Of a DNA stretch of 64,000 bases, positions 18,009 through 27,851 are shown one piece after another. Source of the DNA: Pseudoalteromonas sp. MSK9-3 (GTDB lineage Bacteria; Pseudomonadota; Gammaproteobacteria; Enterobacterales; Alteromonadaceae); assembly GCF_003590335.1 (NCBI RefSeq), contig NZ_MIET01000011.1:267508-331507 (forward strand). Reading direction: 5' to 3'. The notes under the pieces are model-generated. The model did not search any database. It saw only the letters and a list, made by a program, of their open reading frames with translations, and was not told where the DNA came from. The position numbers and the translations under genes were made by a program. Position 1 is the stretch's first letter. The number at the start of each line of letters is the position of its first letter.

Positions 18009-21000
18009 TTATTTGGAAGTATCACAGTTATGACTTAATAACATCAATTCACGTAATGCAACCGAGAACTTAGCAAAATCATGGCTTTGCGAAGTCTTAA
18101 ACTCTAATAGCATTTGTTGCCAACGGTGTAACAACGAAGACTGACTGTCCATCCACTGCTCAACTAGTGCATTCACATCATGGTCATCACCTTCGAAGCT
18201 ATTTAACACAACTTCTGATAACGAACGTTGCTGCCAATCCAGCTCTTCACGATATGAAGCACGTGCAAGCGCTTGCCAATGGTTTGCTACTGGCTGAGCG
18301 GTAATTTGATCTAAGAACCAATGAAGGCCCATGCTCGAACCAAGTTTAAAGTAAGTATTCGATACGACGTCAATCTTACGTTTCGAGTTATCAGCAACTT
18401 CTGCAAGATCCATCACTGAGAACAAGCTAGATAAAGACACGATACGTAATGCTATGTCAGCTGGTACGCCTTGTGCTTCTAATTCAGCCGCTTTCGCTGA
18501 AATAGTCTCTTTCTCTTCTTCAATCATGTAACTATTTAAGTTCGCACTGACATCTTTAAACGTTGGAGTAAAGAACTCAATAGTTTGTTCAATCGTCATC
18601 GCTTTATTTCGATGGCGTAAGAACCAACGTGTTGCTCTACGAACCGTTCTACGCAATTGATATAGCATCTCTGTTTGCACTGAAGCAGGGATTTTATTAT
18701 CTAGCGCAGCAATAGACGACCAAGTATCACTCATTTCAAAAATAGCACTTGCAATTGAGTAACACAGTGCGATTTCACTGTCTGTGGCACCTGTCTCTTC
18801 ATTCATGCGTACCATAAAGTTTAGGCCCATATCATTGACGATATTGTTCGCTAACTTAGTGGCAATAATTTCTTTGCGTAGTGGATGATTATCCATTGCA
18901 GTATTAAATTTGTCGCGAAGTGGCACTGGGAACGAAGTAACTAGTAATTGACGGTAATACGGATTTTCCGATACTTCATCAACAACTAAAGACTCTTTAA
19001 GCACCATTTTTGAATAAGAAACTAACACTGACAACTCAGGGCGAGTTAAATCTTTACCGGCTGCTGCACGCTCTGCTAACTCTTCATCTGTTGGTAAAAA
19101 CTCAATATTACGATCAAGCTTGCCGTCTTTTTCTAACGCATGAATAAAGCGGACTTTCTCTTTAAGCGTTGCAGGGCCTTTAGATTTAGTAATCGATAAG
19201 GTATGCGTTTGACGGTAACAATCTGCAAGTACCAACTCAGATACTTCGTCAGTCATTGAATACAGTAGCTCATCGCGCTGTTTCTGCGTTAAATCTCCTT
19301 CAGCAACCAAGCCATTAAGTAAAATCTTAATATTAACTTCGTTATCTGAACACGCAACACCACCTACATTATCGATGAAGTCCGTGTTAATACGGCCGCC
19401 TTTGGCTGCAAACTCAATACGTCCAAGTTGAGTCGCACCTAAGTTACCTCCTTCACCAAACACTTTAGTACCTAGCTCAGAACCGTTTATGCGTAGCGCA
19501 TCATTCGCGCGATCGCCCACATCTGTGCTAGTTTCGCTGCTATGCTTGATGTACGTACCAATACCACCATTCCAAAGAAGATCCGATGGCATCATAAGCA
19601 ATGCTTTGATCAGTTCATTTGGCGTCATGCTGGCTTTTTTCGTGCCAACCATTTTCTTCATTTCTGGTGTCAGTGTAATTGACTTGGCTGCGCGAGAGAA
19701 AATACCACCACCAGCAGAAATTAAAGACTTATCGTAGTCTTCCCAAGAAGAGCGTGGTAAAGCAAATAAGCGGTCACGTTCTACGTATGAAGATGCCGCA
19801 TCAGGCGTTGGGTCAATAAAGATATGCATATGGTTAAAGGCAGCTTGTAAACGAATATGCTTAGACGCAAGCATACCATTACCAAATACATCGCCCGCCA
19901 TGTCGCCAATGGCTACAGCTGTGAAATCAGTTGTTTGACAATCAATCCCCATTTCACGGAAGTGACGCTTTACAGACTCCCACGCACCTTTTGCTGTAAT
20001 ACCCATTTTTTTATGGTCATAACCAATTGATCCGCCAGATGCAAACGCATCTCCTAACCAGAAGTTATAGTCATCGGCAATGCCATTAGCGATATCAGAG
20101 AATGTGGCTGTGCCTTTATCTGCCGCAACCACCAAATATGGGTCATCTTCATCATGACGAACCACATCAATCGGTGGCACAATATCACCATGAATAATGT
20201 TATCTGTGATATCCAACAAACCACGTATAAAGATTTTATAACATGCTTGACCTTCTTTGAAGAACGCTTCTCGCTCACTTGGTAGCTGCTTACATACAAA
20301 ACCACCTTTTGAGCCGACTGGCACTATCACCGTATTTTTAACTTGCTGTGCTTTAACTAAGCCAAGTACTTCAGTACGGAAGTCTTCACGACGGTCAGAC
20401 CAACGCAGGCCACCACGAGCAACTTTGCCGCCACGTAAATGTACACCTTCAATACGAGGTGAATAAACAAAGATCTCAAATGCTGGAAGTGGTAATGGCA
20501 TATCAGGAATGCCACTTGATTTGATCTTAAATGAGACATATGACTTATTATCGCCACTCGCTTCTTTTTGGAAGAAGTTTGTACGTAAAGTGGCATTGAT
20601 CATATCAACGTACAAACGAATGATTCTGTCATCATCCAAGTTTGCAACATTTTCTAGTTCTTCATAAATGCCTGCAATGAGCTTCTCTAGTGTTTTCTCT
20701 GAAGCTGGTTTTACTGGAGTGAACTTTTTCGTGAATAGCTCAACAATCTTTGCCGCAATATTTGGGTAGTTATCAAATGTGCTTTCAATGTAAGTTTGTG
20801 AGAATGTCACACCAATTTGACGCATGTACTTTGCATACGCTCTCAAAATAGACGCTTCACGGCCGGTTAAGCCCCCTAATAGAACTAAACGGTTAAAACC
20901 ATCGTTTTCTAGGGTGTTATTCCATACATTGGTCAATGCAGCTCTGAAGCGTGCTGATACTTTATCAAAATCAGCAACCCCTTTGCTATCCAACAACATT

Positions 21001-22847
21001 GAGAAATCCATGATCCAGTTAACTCGACCATCATTAGTTTTAACTGCATACGGTGTTTCACCGATAACGCGTAAACCAAAGTTTTCAAGCATTGGCATAA
21101 CATCAGAAAGATGAATTGGCTCATCTTTATGGAATAAGCTTAAGCGTACAATTTGTGAGTTTGCTTCTTCTTGTGGACGATAAAATAGCATTTCAAGCTT
21201 ATGTTCATCATCTAATTGCTCAAGCTTTTCAATATCTACTACCGCAGCACTTGGTAATACTTGATCTTTATAAGCGTGTGGGAACGCACTCGCATATTTA
21301 CGATTTAATTCATTACCTCTAGACTCACCGGCACTTTCAAGCAGTGCACCTTGTAGTTTGTCTTCCCACGTACGAGCGGCTTCAACCAAGTTGTTTTCGA
21401 TGTCTTTCACGTTATATTCAATGTTGTTGTCAGCTACGCGCACGGTGTAATGCGTTCGTGCAAGCGTAGACTCGGAGAAATAAGTTGTGAACTCAACCTT
21501 TTCAGAAGACTGAAACGCATTTGCTAAAAGTTGCTGAGTTTCACGACGAAGTGCTGTGTTATAACGCTCACGAGGAACATACACCATGCACGACAAGAAA
21601 CGGCCATATATGTCTTTACGAACAAATAAGCGACACATATCGCGTTCTTGAATTTGTAACACCCCCATCGCAACTTCAAGCAATTCTGCTTCACGAGCCT
21701 GCACGAGCTCATCACGAGGGTATGTTTCTAGAATATTCAATACCGCTTTATATGCGTGAGTGCCTTGAGCAAAATCACACATTTGCATTATGCGGTTAAT
21801 CTTTGATTTTAAAACCGGCACATCTGCGGCACTGTTATTATAGAAGCTTGATGAAAACAAACCGATGAAACGGTCTTCACCAATAACATTGCCTTTGTCG
21901 TCAAATCGTTTAATGCCAACATAATCAACATAGGCAGGACGGTGAACACGGGATAATGAATTGGTTTTAGTCAAAATCAGTAAGTTTTTACTACGCGCTT
22001 CTTTGCGCGCAACTTCTGGCAATTCAGACAAAAGGCGACTGCCTTCCGATGATGAGTTTTTCATCAAACCAAGACTCGTTCCTGAAACAGGTTTTAATTC
22101 ATGATCCCCTTGCACTGGGCATAAATCGTATTGGCGATAACCCATAAAGGTAAAATTATCGCGTACTAACCAATCGAGAAACTCAACCGTCTCATTAATT
22201 TCGGCTTTGCTGCAATCCGAATCCCTTGTCGGTAATTCATTACTAACCGCAACTAACCTTTCTCGAATAGCCAACCAATCCGCTACAGCAACCGAGACGT
22301 CTTTTAATACTGACTCTAGTTCTGTTTTAAAAGATTCTATGATTGTTTCATCCGTTTGACGGTCTATTTCAATAAAGAAAACGGTTTTAGTCGAAGTAAG
22401 TTCTTGTTCTGTTTTTAAGTTCGTAAGGTCGCTGATTTGCCCATTGTCACTGCGCTTTATTTTCAAAGGGCAATGGAGTAACAGGTGAGATACTATATTT
22501 TCGCGGCTTAATGCCATGCGAACTGAATCAACCAAGAAAGGCATGTCTTTAGCTATGATCTCAACAATCGTGTGTGACGACTGCCATCCATCTTTCGCGA
22601 CTTCTGGATTAAAAACACGAATGACAGCATCATCCGAAGTCTTTTGTTCTAGAGAGTTCCAAAGACTAAGTGCGGCACCATATAGGTCACTGTCGTTACG
22701 ATTGGCCAAATCCTCTTTAGACATGTTGCTGTACAAGGCTTTGGCGAATGTTTCAACGAGTGACACGTTTTCGGCATGAACTTTCTTATGAATCAACTTG
22801 CAGACGTTATCAAGAATAACCGATGCTGAACCTTCATTTTGTGTCAT
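18009..22847 (-). CDS. NAD-specific glutamate dehydrogenase, 180-kDa class (GDH2)
   Basis: 1612-residue large NAD-GDH that deaminates glutamate to 2-oxoglutarate and ammonium. The long N-terminal part carries ACT-like regulatory regions. The catalytic core contains GGLRWSDRREDFRTEVLG (about residue 812), the nearby VGSKGGFV (about 845) and MAGDVFGNGMLASKHIRL (about 989, nucleotide-binding side). AAGGA lies seven bases before ATG 22847. Monocistronic, with its own terminator. This class is common in marine gammaproteobacteria that use amino acids as carbon source. Confidence 0.96.
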   Translation of the reverse strand: MTQNEGSASVILDNVCKLIHKKVHAENVSLVETFAKALYSNMSKEDLANRNDSDLYGAALSLWNSLEQKTSDDAVIRVFNPEVAKDGWQSSHTIVEIIAKDMPFLVDSVRMALSRENIVSHLLLHCPLKIKRSDNGQISDLTNLKTEQELTSTKTVFFIEIDRQTDETIIESFKTELESVLKDVSVAVADWLAIRERLVAVSNELPTRDSDCSKAEINETVEFLDWLVRDNFTFMGYRQYDLCPVQGDHELKPVSGTSLGLMKNSSSEGSRLLSELPEVARKEARSKNLLILTKTNSLSRVHRPAYVDYVGIKRFDDKGNVIGEDRFIGLFSSSFYNNSAADVPVLKSKINRIMQMCDFAQGTHAYKAVLNILETYPRDELVQAREAELLEVAMGVLQIQERDMCRLFVRKDIYGRFLSCMVYVPRERYNTALRRETQQLLANAFQSSEKVEFTTYFSESTLARTHYTVRVADNNIEYNVKDIENNLVEAARTWEDKLQGALLESAGESRGNELNRKYASAFPHAYKDQVLPSAAVVDIEKLEQLDDEHKLEMLFYRPQEEANSQIVRLSLFHKDEPIHLSDVMPMLENFGLRVIGETPYAVKTNDGRVNWIMDFSMLLDSKGVADFDKVSARFRAALTNVWNNTLENDGFNRLVLLGGLTGREASILRAYAKYMRQIGVTFSQTYIESTFDNYPNIAAKIVELFTKKFTPVKPASEKTLEKLIAGIYEELENVANLDDDRIIRLYVDMINATLRTNFFQKEASGDNKSYVSFKIKSSGIPDMPLPLPAFEIFVYSPRIEGVHLRGGKVARGGLRWSDRREDFRTEVLGLVKAQQVKNTVIVPVGSKGGFVCKQLPSEREAFFKEGQACYKIFIRGLLDITDNIIHGDIVPPIDVVRHDEDDPYLVVAADKGTATFSDIANGIADDYNFWLGDAFASGGSIGYDHKKMGITAKGAWESVKRHFREMGIDCQTTDFTAVAIGDMAGDVFGNGMLASKHIRLQAAFNHMHIFIDPTPDAASSYVERDRLFALPRSSWEDYDKSLISAGGGIFSRAAKSITLTPEMKKMVGTKKASMTPNELIKALLMMPSDLLWNGGIGTYIKHSSETSTDVGDRANDALRINGSELGTKVFGEGGNLGATQLGRIEFAAKGGRINTDFIDNVGGVACSDNEVNIKILLNGLVAEGDLTQKQRDELLYSMTDEVSELVLADCYRQTHTLSITKSKGPATLKEKVRFIHALEKDGKLDRNIEFLPTDEELAERAAAGKDLTRPELSVLVSYSKMVLKESLVVDEVSENPYYRQLLVTSFPVPLRDKFNTAMDNHPLRKEIIATKLANNIVNDMGLNFMVRMNEETGATDSEIALCYSIASAIFEMSDTWSSIAALDNKIPASVQTEMLYQLRRTVRRATRWFLRHRNKAMTIEQTIEFFTPTFKDVSANLNSYMIEEEKETISAKAAELEAQGVPADIALRIVSLSSLFSVMDLAEVADNSKRKIDVVSNTYFKLGSSMGLHWFLDQITAQPVANHWQALARASYREELDWQQRSLSEVVLNSFEGDDHDVNALVEQWMDSQSSLLHRWQQMLLEFKTSQSHDFAKFSVALRELMLLSHNCDTSK

Positions 22848-23049
22848 TATGTGTTCCTTAATCTATACCACCTTTGAACGGTAGATTATTTGTACAGCCA
22901 TTTATTAGCGTGGAGTCAAATGAATTTTAACCTTTCTGGCGCTAATAAACAGCTTTTTCGATGAAAACATTTGAGCCTTTTCAGCTATTTGCTCATCTAT
23001 TCACAAAATATAGATATAAATGGCCAATCATGGCCATTCTAAAGCACAA

Positions 23050-25380
23050 TTATTCACAGTTTTTTTTCTGGTCGGTCCACAGTAGCGTCCCAATAGCCGG
23101 TAATAACAGCACGGCACCCAGCATATTAACCAAAAACATGAAGGTTAATAATATGCCCATATCAACTTGAAACTTCAGTGCGGAGAATATCCAGGTACTC
23201 ACACCAATTGCTAATGTAATTCCCGTGAATAACACTGCACTGCCTCGCTCAGCTAATGCGTTTCGATAAGCTGCTGTCAATGGCACACCTTGCTTTAATT
23301 GGCCCATCATTGACGACAATATATAAATACCATAATCAACGCCAATACCTACACCCAATGCAATAACCGGAAGTGTAGACACCGTCAGTCCAATCTCCAG
23401 TTTAACCATAAGTGCTTGTGCTAATGTCGAAACAATATAAAGCGGTAATACCACAGCAATAGTGGCTTTAACACTTCTAAAACTGACCAAACATAAAATA
23501 ATCACCGCACCATAAACATAAATCATCATAGGTAACTGAGCCGCTGCAACAGATTCATTGGTTGCAGCCATAACACCAATTGGCCCCGACGCAAGTTTAA
23601 AGGCCACCTTATCTGTGCCCTCTTCCTGTGCGAATAGCTTTATGTTTGAGATTACATGATCAATTGTCTCTGCTTTGTGGTCTTGCATGAAGATGATCAC
23701 TGGCATCACAGAGCAGTCGCCGTTCAATAAACCGGTACTGGTCTCAACGCGAGATGTAGCTTGTACCAAAGACGCGCTATTTCTAGGCAGTGTCTGCCAC
23801 TTTAGATTACCCTCGTTGTAACCCGTATTCACTGCTTGTGCAACAGAAGACAGCGATACCGCTGATTGTACACCAGCTAAGTTCTCTACCCGCCATTGAA
23901 AGCGACTAATACGCTCCATGGTGTCATATTCAGTACACGCTGCAGGGTAAGCCTCTACAATGACCTTCAGTATATCTGATGAAATGGCATACCTATCAGA
24001 AATTAAGAACGTATCTTGATTATACTGTGCATCTTGATGAAGCGCAGGTGCGCCAGCATGTAAATCTCCGATACGCATACTCTGAGACTGCCAATAGCCA
24101 AACGCAAATAAAATAGCCGACACAAACAATATAACGCGTGCCCACTTTTTATCTGTGGCCTTCACCAAGCACTCGCGCACCATAGTAAATGCCTTATTAG
24201 ACCGACTATTACCATCATCTACCCGCTTTATTTTGCTTGAATTGAAGTACGAAGCCAAAATAGGGAGCAACACCAAATTAGTAAATATAATAACCGCCAC
24301 ACCTAAACTCGCAGTAATAGCTAGTTCGCGAATAATACCAATATCAATGGCTAACAAAGTCAAAAAGCCGACTGTATCCGAGAGTAGTGCAATTCCCCCG
24401 GGGATCAACAAAGCCTTAAAGCTTGCTTGCGCTGCCACTTTACTTGAAACCCCTTCAGCAACCTTTTTACCAATTGCATTGATCATCTGTACGCCATGAC
24501 TCACGCCAATAGCGAACACCAAAAATGGCACAAGAATAGACATAGGATCTAAGCCAAAGCCCAGTGCAGATAACAGCCCTAGTTGCCACACAACGGCAAT
24601 AAATGAGCACGCTATTGGTAACAGGGTTAACTTAAAACTCTTACAGAACAACCAAACCATGATAAACGTAAACGCAATAGCTAAGGCAAAAAAGAACACC
24701 ACCCCTTTTGCACCATCTGCAATATCGCCAGCCATTTTTGCAAAGCCAATGATATGGATAGATACTGACTCAGTGCTCAGTGGCTTTCTGATCTCATCTT
24801 CTAGCTTTTCAGCAAACGCCAATGTGTCTAACTTTTGTTGCGTTTGCGGATCAATTTCCATTAATTGAGCCGACACCATTGCACAACTATAATCACTGGC
24901 AATCATTCTGCCCACGACATTCGCTTTTTCAATATTTTGCTTTACAGTCGCCAAACCTTGCTCTGTTGGGGAAAAGTTGGCAGGAATTATAGGCCCCCCC
25001 GCAAAACCATCTTCTACAACCTCGACAAAACGCGCACTTGGCGAAAATATAGAGTTCACTAATGGTCGATTCACACCGGGGATGAAATACAGCTGATCAT
25101 GAACCGCCTTAAGCTGGGCGAAAAAATCAGCATTAAAAATATCGCCACTTTCATCACAGACAGAAAGTAAAATACTATTAGCACCACCAAACTGCTTTTC
25201 ATGTTTTAAATACAGCTGCATATACTCGTGCTGCAGCGGAATATTTTTATTAAATGAGGCATCGAGTTGAATGTGAGTCGCTTTGTAGCCCAGCACTGCC
25301 GTAAGCAAGCAAAACAATACAACCACTATCAATCTATGTCGAAACACCATATATTCAAGTTTACTTAATATAGCTTGCAT
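23050..25380 (-). CDS. RND/MMPL-family transporter
   Basis: 776-residue inner-membrane protein of the RND superfamily, MMPL/HpnN-like subgroup. Layout: one N-terminal span (about 20-38), a large periplasmic loop, five clustered spans (about 215-385), a second large loop, and five C-terminal spans (about 625-770). The GVGVDYGIYILS and FAIGVSHGVQMINA segments carry the conserved TM4/TM10-type residues. ATG 25380 is preferred: it overlaps the stop of the preceding gene as TAATG, with GGGAGG ten bases upstream. Last gene of the DUF1302-DUF1329-YCF48-RND cluster; substrate unknown, possibly a lipid or hydrophobic molecule. Confidence 0.88.
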   Translation of the reverse strand: MQAILSKLEYMVFRHRLIVVVLFCLLTAVLGYKATHIQLDASFNKNIPLQHEYMQLYLKHEKQFGGANSILLSVCDESGDIFNADFFAQLKAVHDQLYFIPGVNRPLVNSIFSPSARFVEVVEDGFAGGPIIPANFSPTEQGLATVKQNIEKANVVGRMIASDYSCAMVSAQLMEIDPQTQQKLDTLAFAEKLEDEIRKPLSTESVSIHIIGFAKMAGDIADGAKGVVFFFALAIAFTFIMVWLFCKSFKLTLLPIACSFIAVVWQLGLLSALGFGLDPMSILVPFLVFAIGVSHGVQMINAIGKKVAEGVSSKVAAQASFKALLIPGGIALLSDTVGFLTLLAIDIGIIRELAITASLGVAVIIFTNLVLLPILASYFNSSKIKRVDDGNSRSNKAFTMVRECLVKATDKKWARVILFVSAILFAFGYWQSQSMRIGDLHAGAPALHQDAQYNQDTFLISDRYAISSDILKVIVEAYPAACTEYDTMERISRFQWRVENLAGVQSAVSLSSVAQAVNTGYNEGNLKWQTLPRNSASLVQATSRVETSTGLLNGDCSVMPVIIFMQDHKAETIDHVISNIKLFAQEEGTDKVAFKLASGPIGVMAATNESVAAAQLPMMIYVYGAVIILCLVSFRSVKATIAVVLPLYIVSTLAQALMVKLEIGLTVSTLPVIALGVGIGVDYGIYILSSMMGQLKQGVPLTAAYRNALAERGSAVLFTGITLAIGVSTWIFSALKFQVDMGILLTFMFLVNMLGAVLLLPAIGTLLWTDQKKNCE

Positions 25381-26375
25381 TACTGCCCTACCTCCCAAGC
25401 TACTAATCCTTTCTCTGTTGCCATGAACAATTTATCATTCAGCTTTACCGCAGCCATTACAGAGTGGCCACTTTCAAGTTGCGATTGCGTTACCTGTGTA
25501 CCATATTTGAAAATAAAACCACTATTGGCTAACAAATAAGCTTGTGCTCCTACATGCACAATAGAATTAATTGTCGCTGTTGTGTCAATTGACAATGACT
25601 GGAAATCAAGCGTGTCAATATCAGCAACAAAGGCATTCCCTCTTAATCCCGCAACAATAAGCTGGTTACCTGTATGCTGAACAACCGTAAAAAATGATCC
25701 AGGGTAAAACTCCTCTAGCCTCTGCCATGATTTTCCATCATCATCGCTGAATGCAACAAGCCCCATTTCACCGACTAAAACCTGTTTGCCTTCTAACAGT
25801 AAGAGTCGATTAAAATGTGGCAGGATAAACTGGGTTTCTTCTTCGTAAGCGGCAATATCTTCTTCTTTTAATTGCGCCAAATATTCTTTGTCATCTGGAT
25901 GTACAAATTCATTAATAAACTTTTTATGCCAGGTTTTACCACCATCATGGGTGCTATAAAACATGCCATATGCGCCAATAGCATAGCCATTCTCTGCGTC
26001 TTTAAATTCGATGTCTAAGCACGGCTTACCCATATCAGGTGCATACTGTTGAACTTCCCAATTTCGGCCGTCATCGTGACTGAATAAAATAGTGCCATCA
26101 TGACCACATGCCCACGATAATTTTGCACTTAATGAGGTAACTGCTGTTAATAATACTTGCACTGGCACACTTGATTGCTGCCATGCGTTACCATCCGAAC
26201 TTGTTATAATCGCGCCATGTTTACCTACAGCAATTAAACTAGACCCATTGTATGTAATATCAGTAAATAAGGTCTTTTCAGGAGATTGAACTTGAAGTGC
26301 GGCCTCTGGTACGGCATAACTATTTGCAGAAATTACAAACAGCATAAATATACTAGCAATGGTTTTTTTAATCAT
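25380..26375 (-). CDS. YCF48/BNR-repeat periplasmic propeller protein
   Basis: 331 residues with a signal peptide (residues 1-22, cleavage near NSYA). At least four repeats end in Asp-box-like S.DDG..W motifs: ITSSDGNAWQQ, FSHDDGRNWEV, STHDGGKTWHK and FSDDDGKSWQR, so it folds as a beta-propeller of the YCF48/HCF136 type. No enzyme residues are evident; probably an assembly or scaffold factor of the neighbouring RND pump. Its stop codon overlaps the pump start. Confidence 0.85.
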   Translation of the reverse strand: MIKKTIASIFMLFVISANSYAVPEAALQVQSPEKTLFTDITYNGSSLIAVGKHGAIITSSDGNAWQQSSVPVQVLLTAVTSLSAKLSWACGHDGTILFSHDDGRNWEVQQYAPDMGKPCLDIEFKDAENGYAIGAYGMFYSTHDGGKTWHKKFINEFVHPDDKEYLAQLKEEDIAAYEEETQFILPHFNRLLLLEGKQVLVGEMGLVAFSDDDGKSWQRLEEFYPGSFFTVVQHTGNQLIVAGLRGNAFVADIDTLDFQSLSIDTTATINSIVHVGAQAYLLANSGFIFKYGTQVTQSQLESGHSVMAAVKLNDKLFMATEKGLVAWEVGQ

Positions 26376-26428
26376 GCTGACTACTCAAAATGCTATATGA
26401 ACGGCGAGAGTTCGCCTAGATATGAAAT

Positions 26429-26452
26429 GCCAATAGCCCAAGGGCTATTGGC
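26429..26452 (-). other. strong hairpin between the DUF1329 and YCF48 genes
   Basis: An 11-bp perfect inverted repeat (26429-26439 with 26442-26452) lies between the two genes and has no U-tract. It is better explained as an intercistronic mRNA-stabilising or partial-attenuating hairpin than as a true terminator. Confidence 0.5.
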
Positions 26453-26472
26453 AAAATGGAAGTAACGCTATA

Positions 26473-27840
26473 TTAACGCTTACCTTCGCGACGTAATGCG
26501 CTTTGTGTAAACTCATTATCTTGGAACGACTTGCTGAAGTCATACATTTTCTCTTCATTATCTAACCCTATTGCTAGGTAACGACGAGAGTTAAGATCAT
26601 GATACACATCTAATGTACTCCAATGTGTAGGTACATCGTAGTAGTTTAAACCATGTGCCATAGCAACTCGGTACATTTGATCTCTGTTGTCATAAAGATC
26701 GGCAACGTGAATTTGCCAGCTGTCCTCGTCGATGTAGAAAACACGCTTTTTATAAATATGACGCGTTCCATCTTTTAAGTTAGCTTCAACCACCCATACA
26801 CGGTGCTTTTCATAACGCACATGCTCGGGGTTAACATGACCGGCCATAAGAATGTCTTCATACTTTAGCTTATCACTATGCAACTTATAGCTATTATATG
26901 GAATGTACAGTTCTTGTTTGCCTTTCAATGTCCAATTGTAACGGTTTGGTGAGCCGTTAAACATATCAAAGTCATCAGTCGTACGTAGACTATCTGATGC
27001 AGTTCCTGGTGCATCGTAAGCAACATTTGGCGCGCGACGAACTCGACGCTGACCCGTGTTATAAGTCCAAGCTTGACGTGGTGTCAAAATTTGGTCCATT
27101 GTTTCATGCACAAGCAAAGCTGTACCTGCCAATCTAGCGGGTTGTGTTACTTTTTGCTTAAACTTGAACAGCACGTTAGATTCTCTAAGCTCATCAGGCG
27201 TCGCACTTGGATCTGAATATTTAACCAATAACTTTTCATCAAACCCAATAACATTATAAGACCCCGACTCTGTCGGCATCGCCTGTCCACCAAAACGAGC
27301 AATAGATAAACCACGATATCTTAATAAATGATTCCAGATTGCTTCTAGGCCATTTTTTGGCACCGGAAACGGGATCCCAATCGCGGTATTTTTAATACCG
27401 TTACCACCTTCAATCAGCTCGGCGGTAGATGCATATTTTTTGGTTGCGTCATAAACAAATTGCGGATAAGCAGCCGTTCGACGTGTTTCATACACATTCA
27501 TTTTAAACGTATCTGGGTAAGTCTCGAAGAGCGAAACTTGACCCGGGCTCAGTAATGACTTGTATTTATCTAAATTTGACTTATCAATCGTAAATAAAAC
27601 TTTGTCATTTGCAAACGGATCTGGATGATGCATCCCTGGCTTGTAATTAGCTGGAGGCTTCGTGATCCCACCAGACCAAGCTGGGATAGAGCCATCAGCG
27701 TTACCTGCTTTTTGCGCACCAATTGGTGTCAGATCTGCGCCTAAACGTGCTACTTCTTCTGCCGACATTTTTGCCATCGCACTTGGTGCTGAAAGCATTG
27801 CTATTATTGTAGCGGCGATAAATGTAGGTTTTCTAAACAT
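26473..27840 (-). CDS. DUF1329 family periplasmic/outer-membrane-associated protein
   Basis: 455 residues with a signal peptide (residues 1-23, AMA-K). The pattern LG.DLTP.GA.KAGNADG.IP.W.GG and the later W.Y..GQRRVRRAPNVAYD and WVVEA.LK.G.RH.Y.KR.FY.DEDSW blocks identify DUF1329. The family has a LolB/LppX-like fold, which suggests binding a lipid or other hydrophobic ligand. AAGGG lies eight bases before the ATG. Second gene of the cluster, next to the DUF1302 barrel it almost always accompanies. Confidence 0.9.
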   Translation of the reverse strand: MFRKPTFIAATIIAMLSAPSAMAKMSAEEVARLGADLTPIGAQKAGNADGSIPAWSGGITKPPANYKPGMHHPDPFANDKVLFTIDKSNLDKYKSLLSPGQVSLFETYPDTFKMNVYETRRTAAYPQFVYDATKKYASTAELIEGGNGIKNTAIGIPFPVPKNGLEAIWNHLLRYRGLSIARFGGQAMPTESGSYNVIGFDEKLLVKYSDPSATPDELRESNVLFKFKQKVTQPARLAGTALLVHETMDQILTPRQAWTYNTGQRRVRRAPNVAYDAPGTASDSLRTTDDFDMFNGSPNRYNWTLKGKQELYIPYNSYKLHSDKLKYEDILMAGHVNPEHVRYEKHRVWVVEANLKDGTRHIYKKRVFYIDEDSWQIHVADLYDNRDQMYRVAMAHGLNYYDVPTHWSTLDVYHDLNSRRYLAIGLDNEEKMYDFSKSFQDNEFTQSALRREGKR

Positions 27841-27851
27841 ACTGAAAGCCC

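Noticed and set aside
23019..23038. AATGGCCA/TGGCCATT inverted repeat after the RND gene as terminator.
   Set aside because: Stem is 8 bp with no clear U-tract on the minus strand; kept only as a weak possibility.
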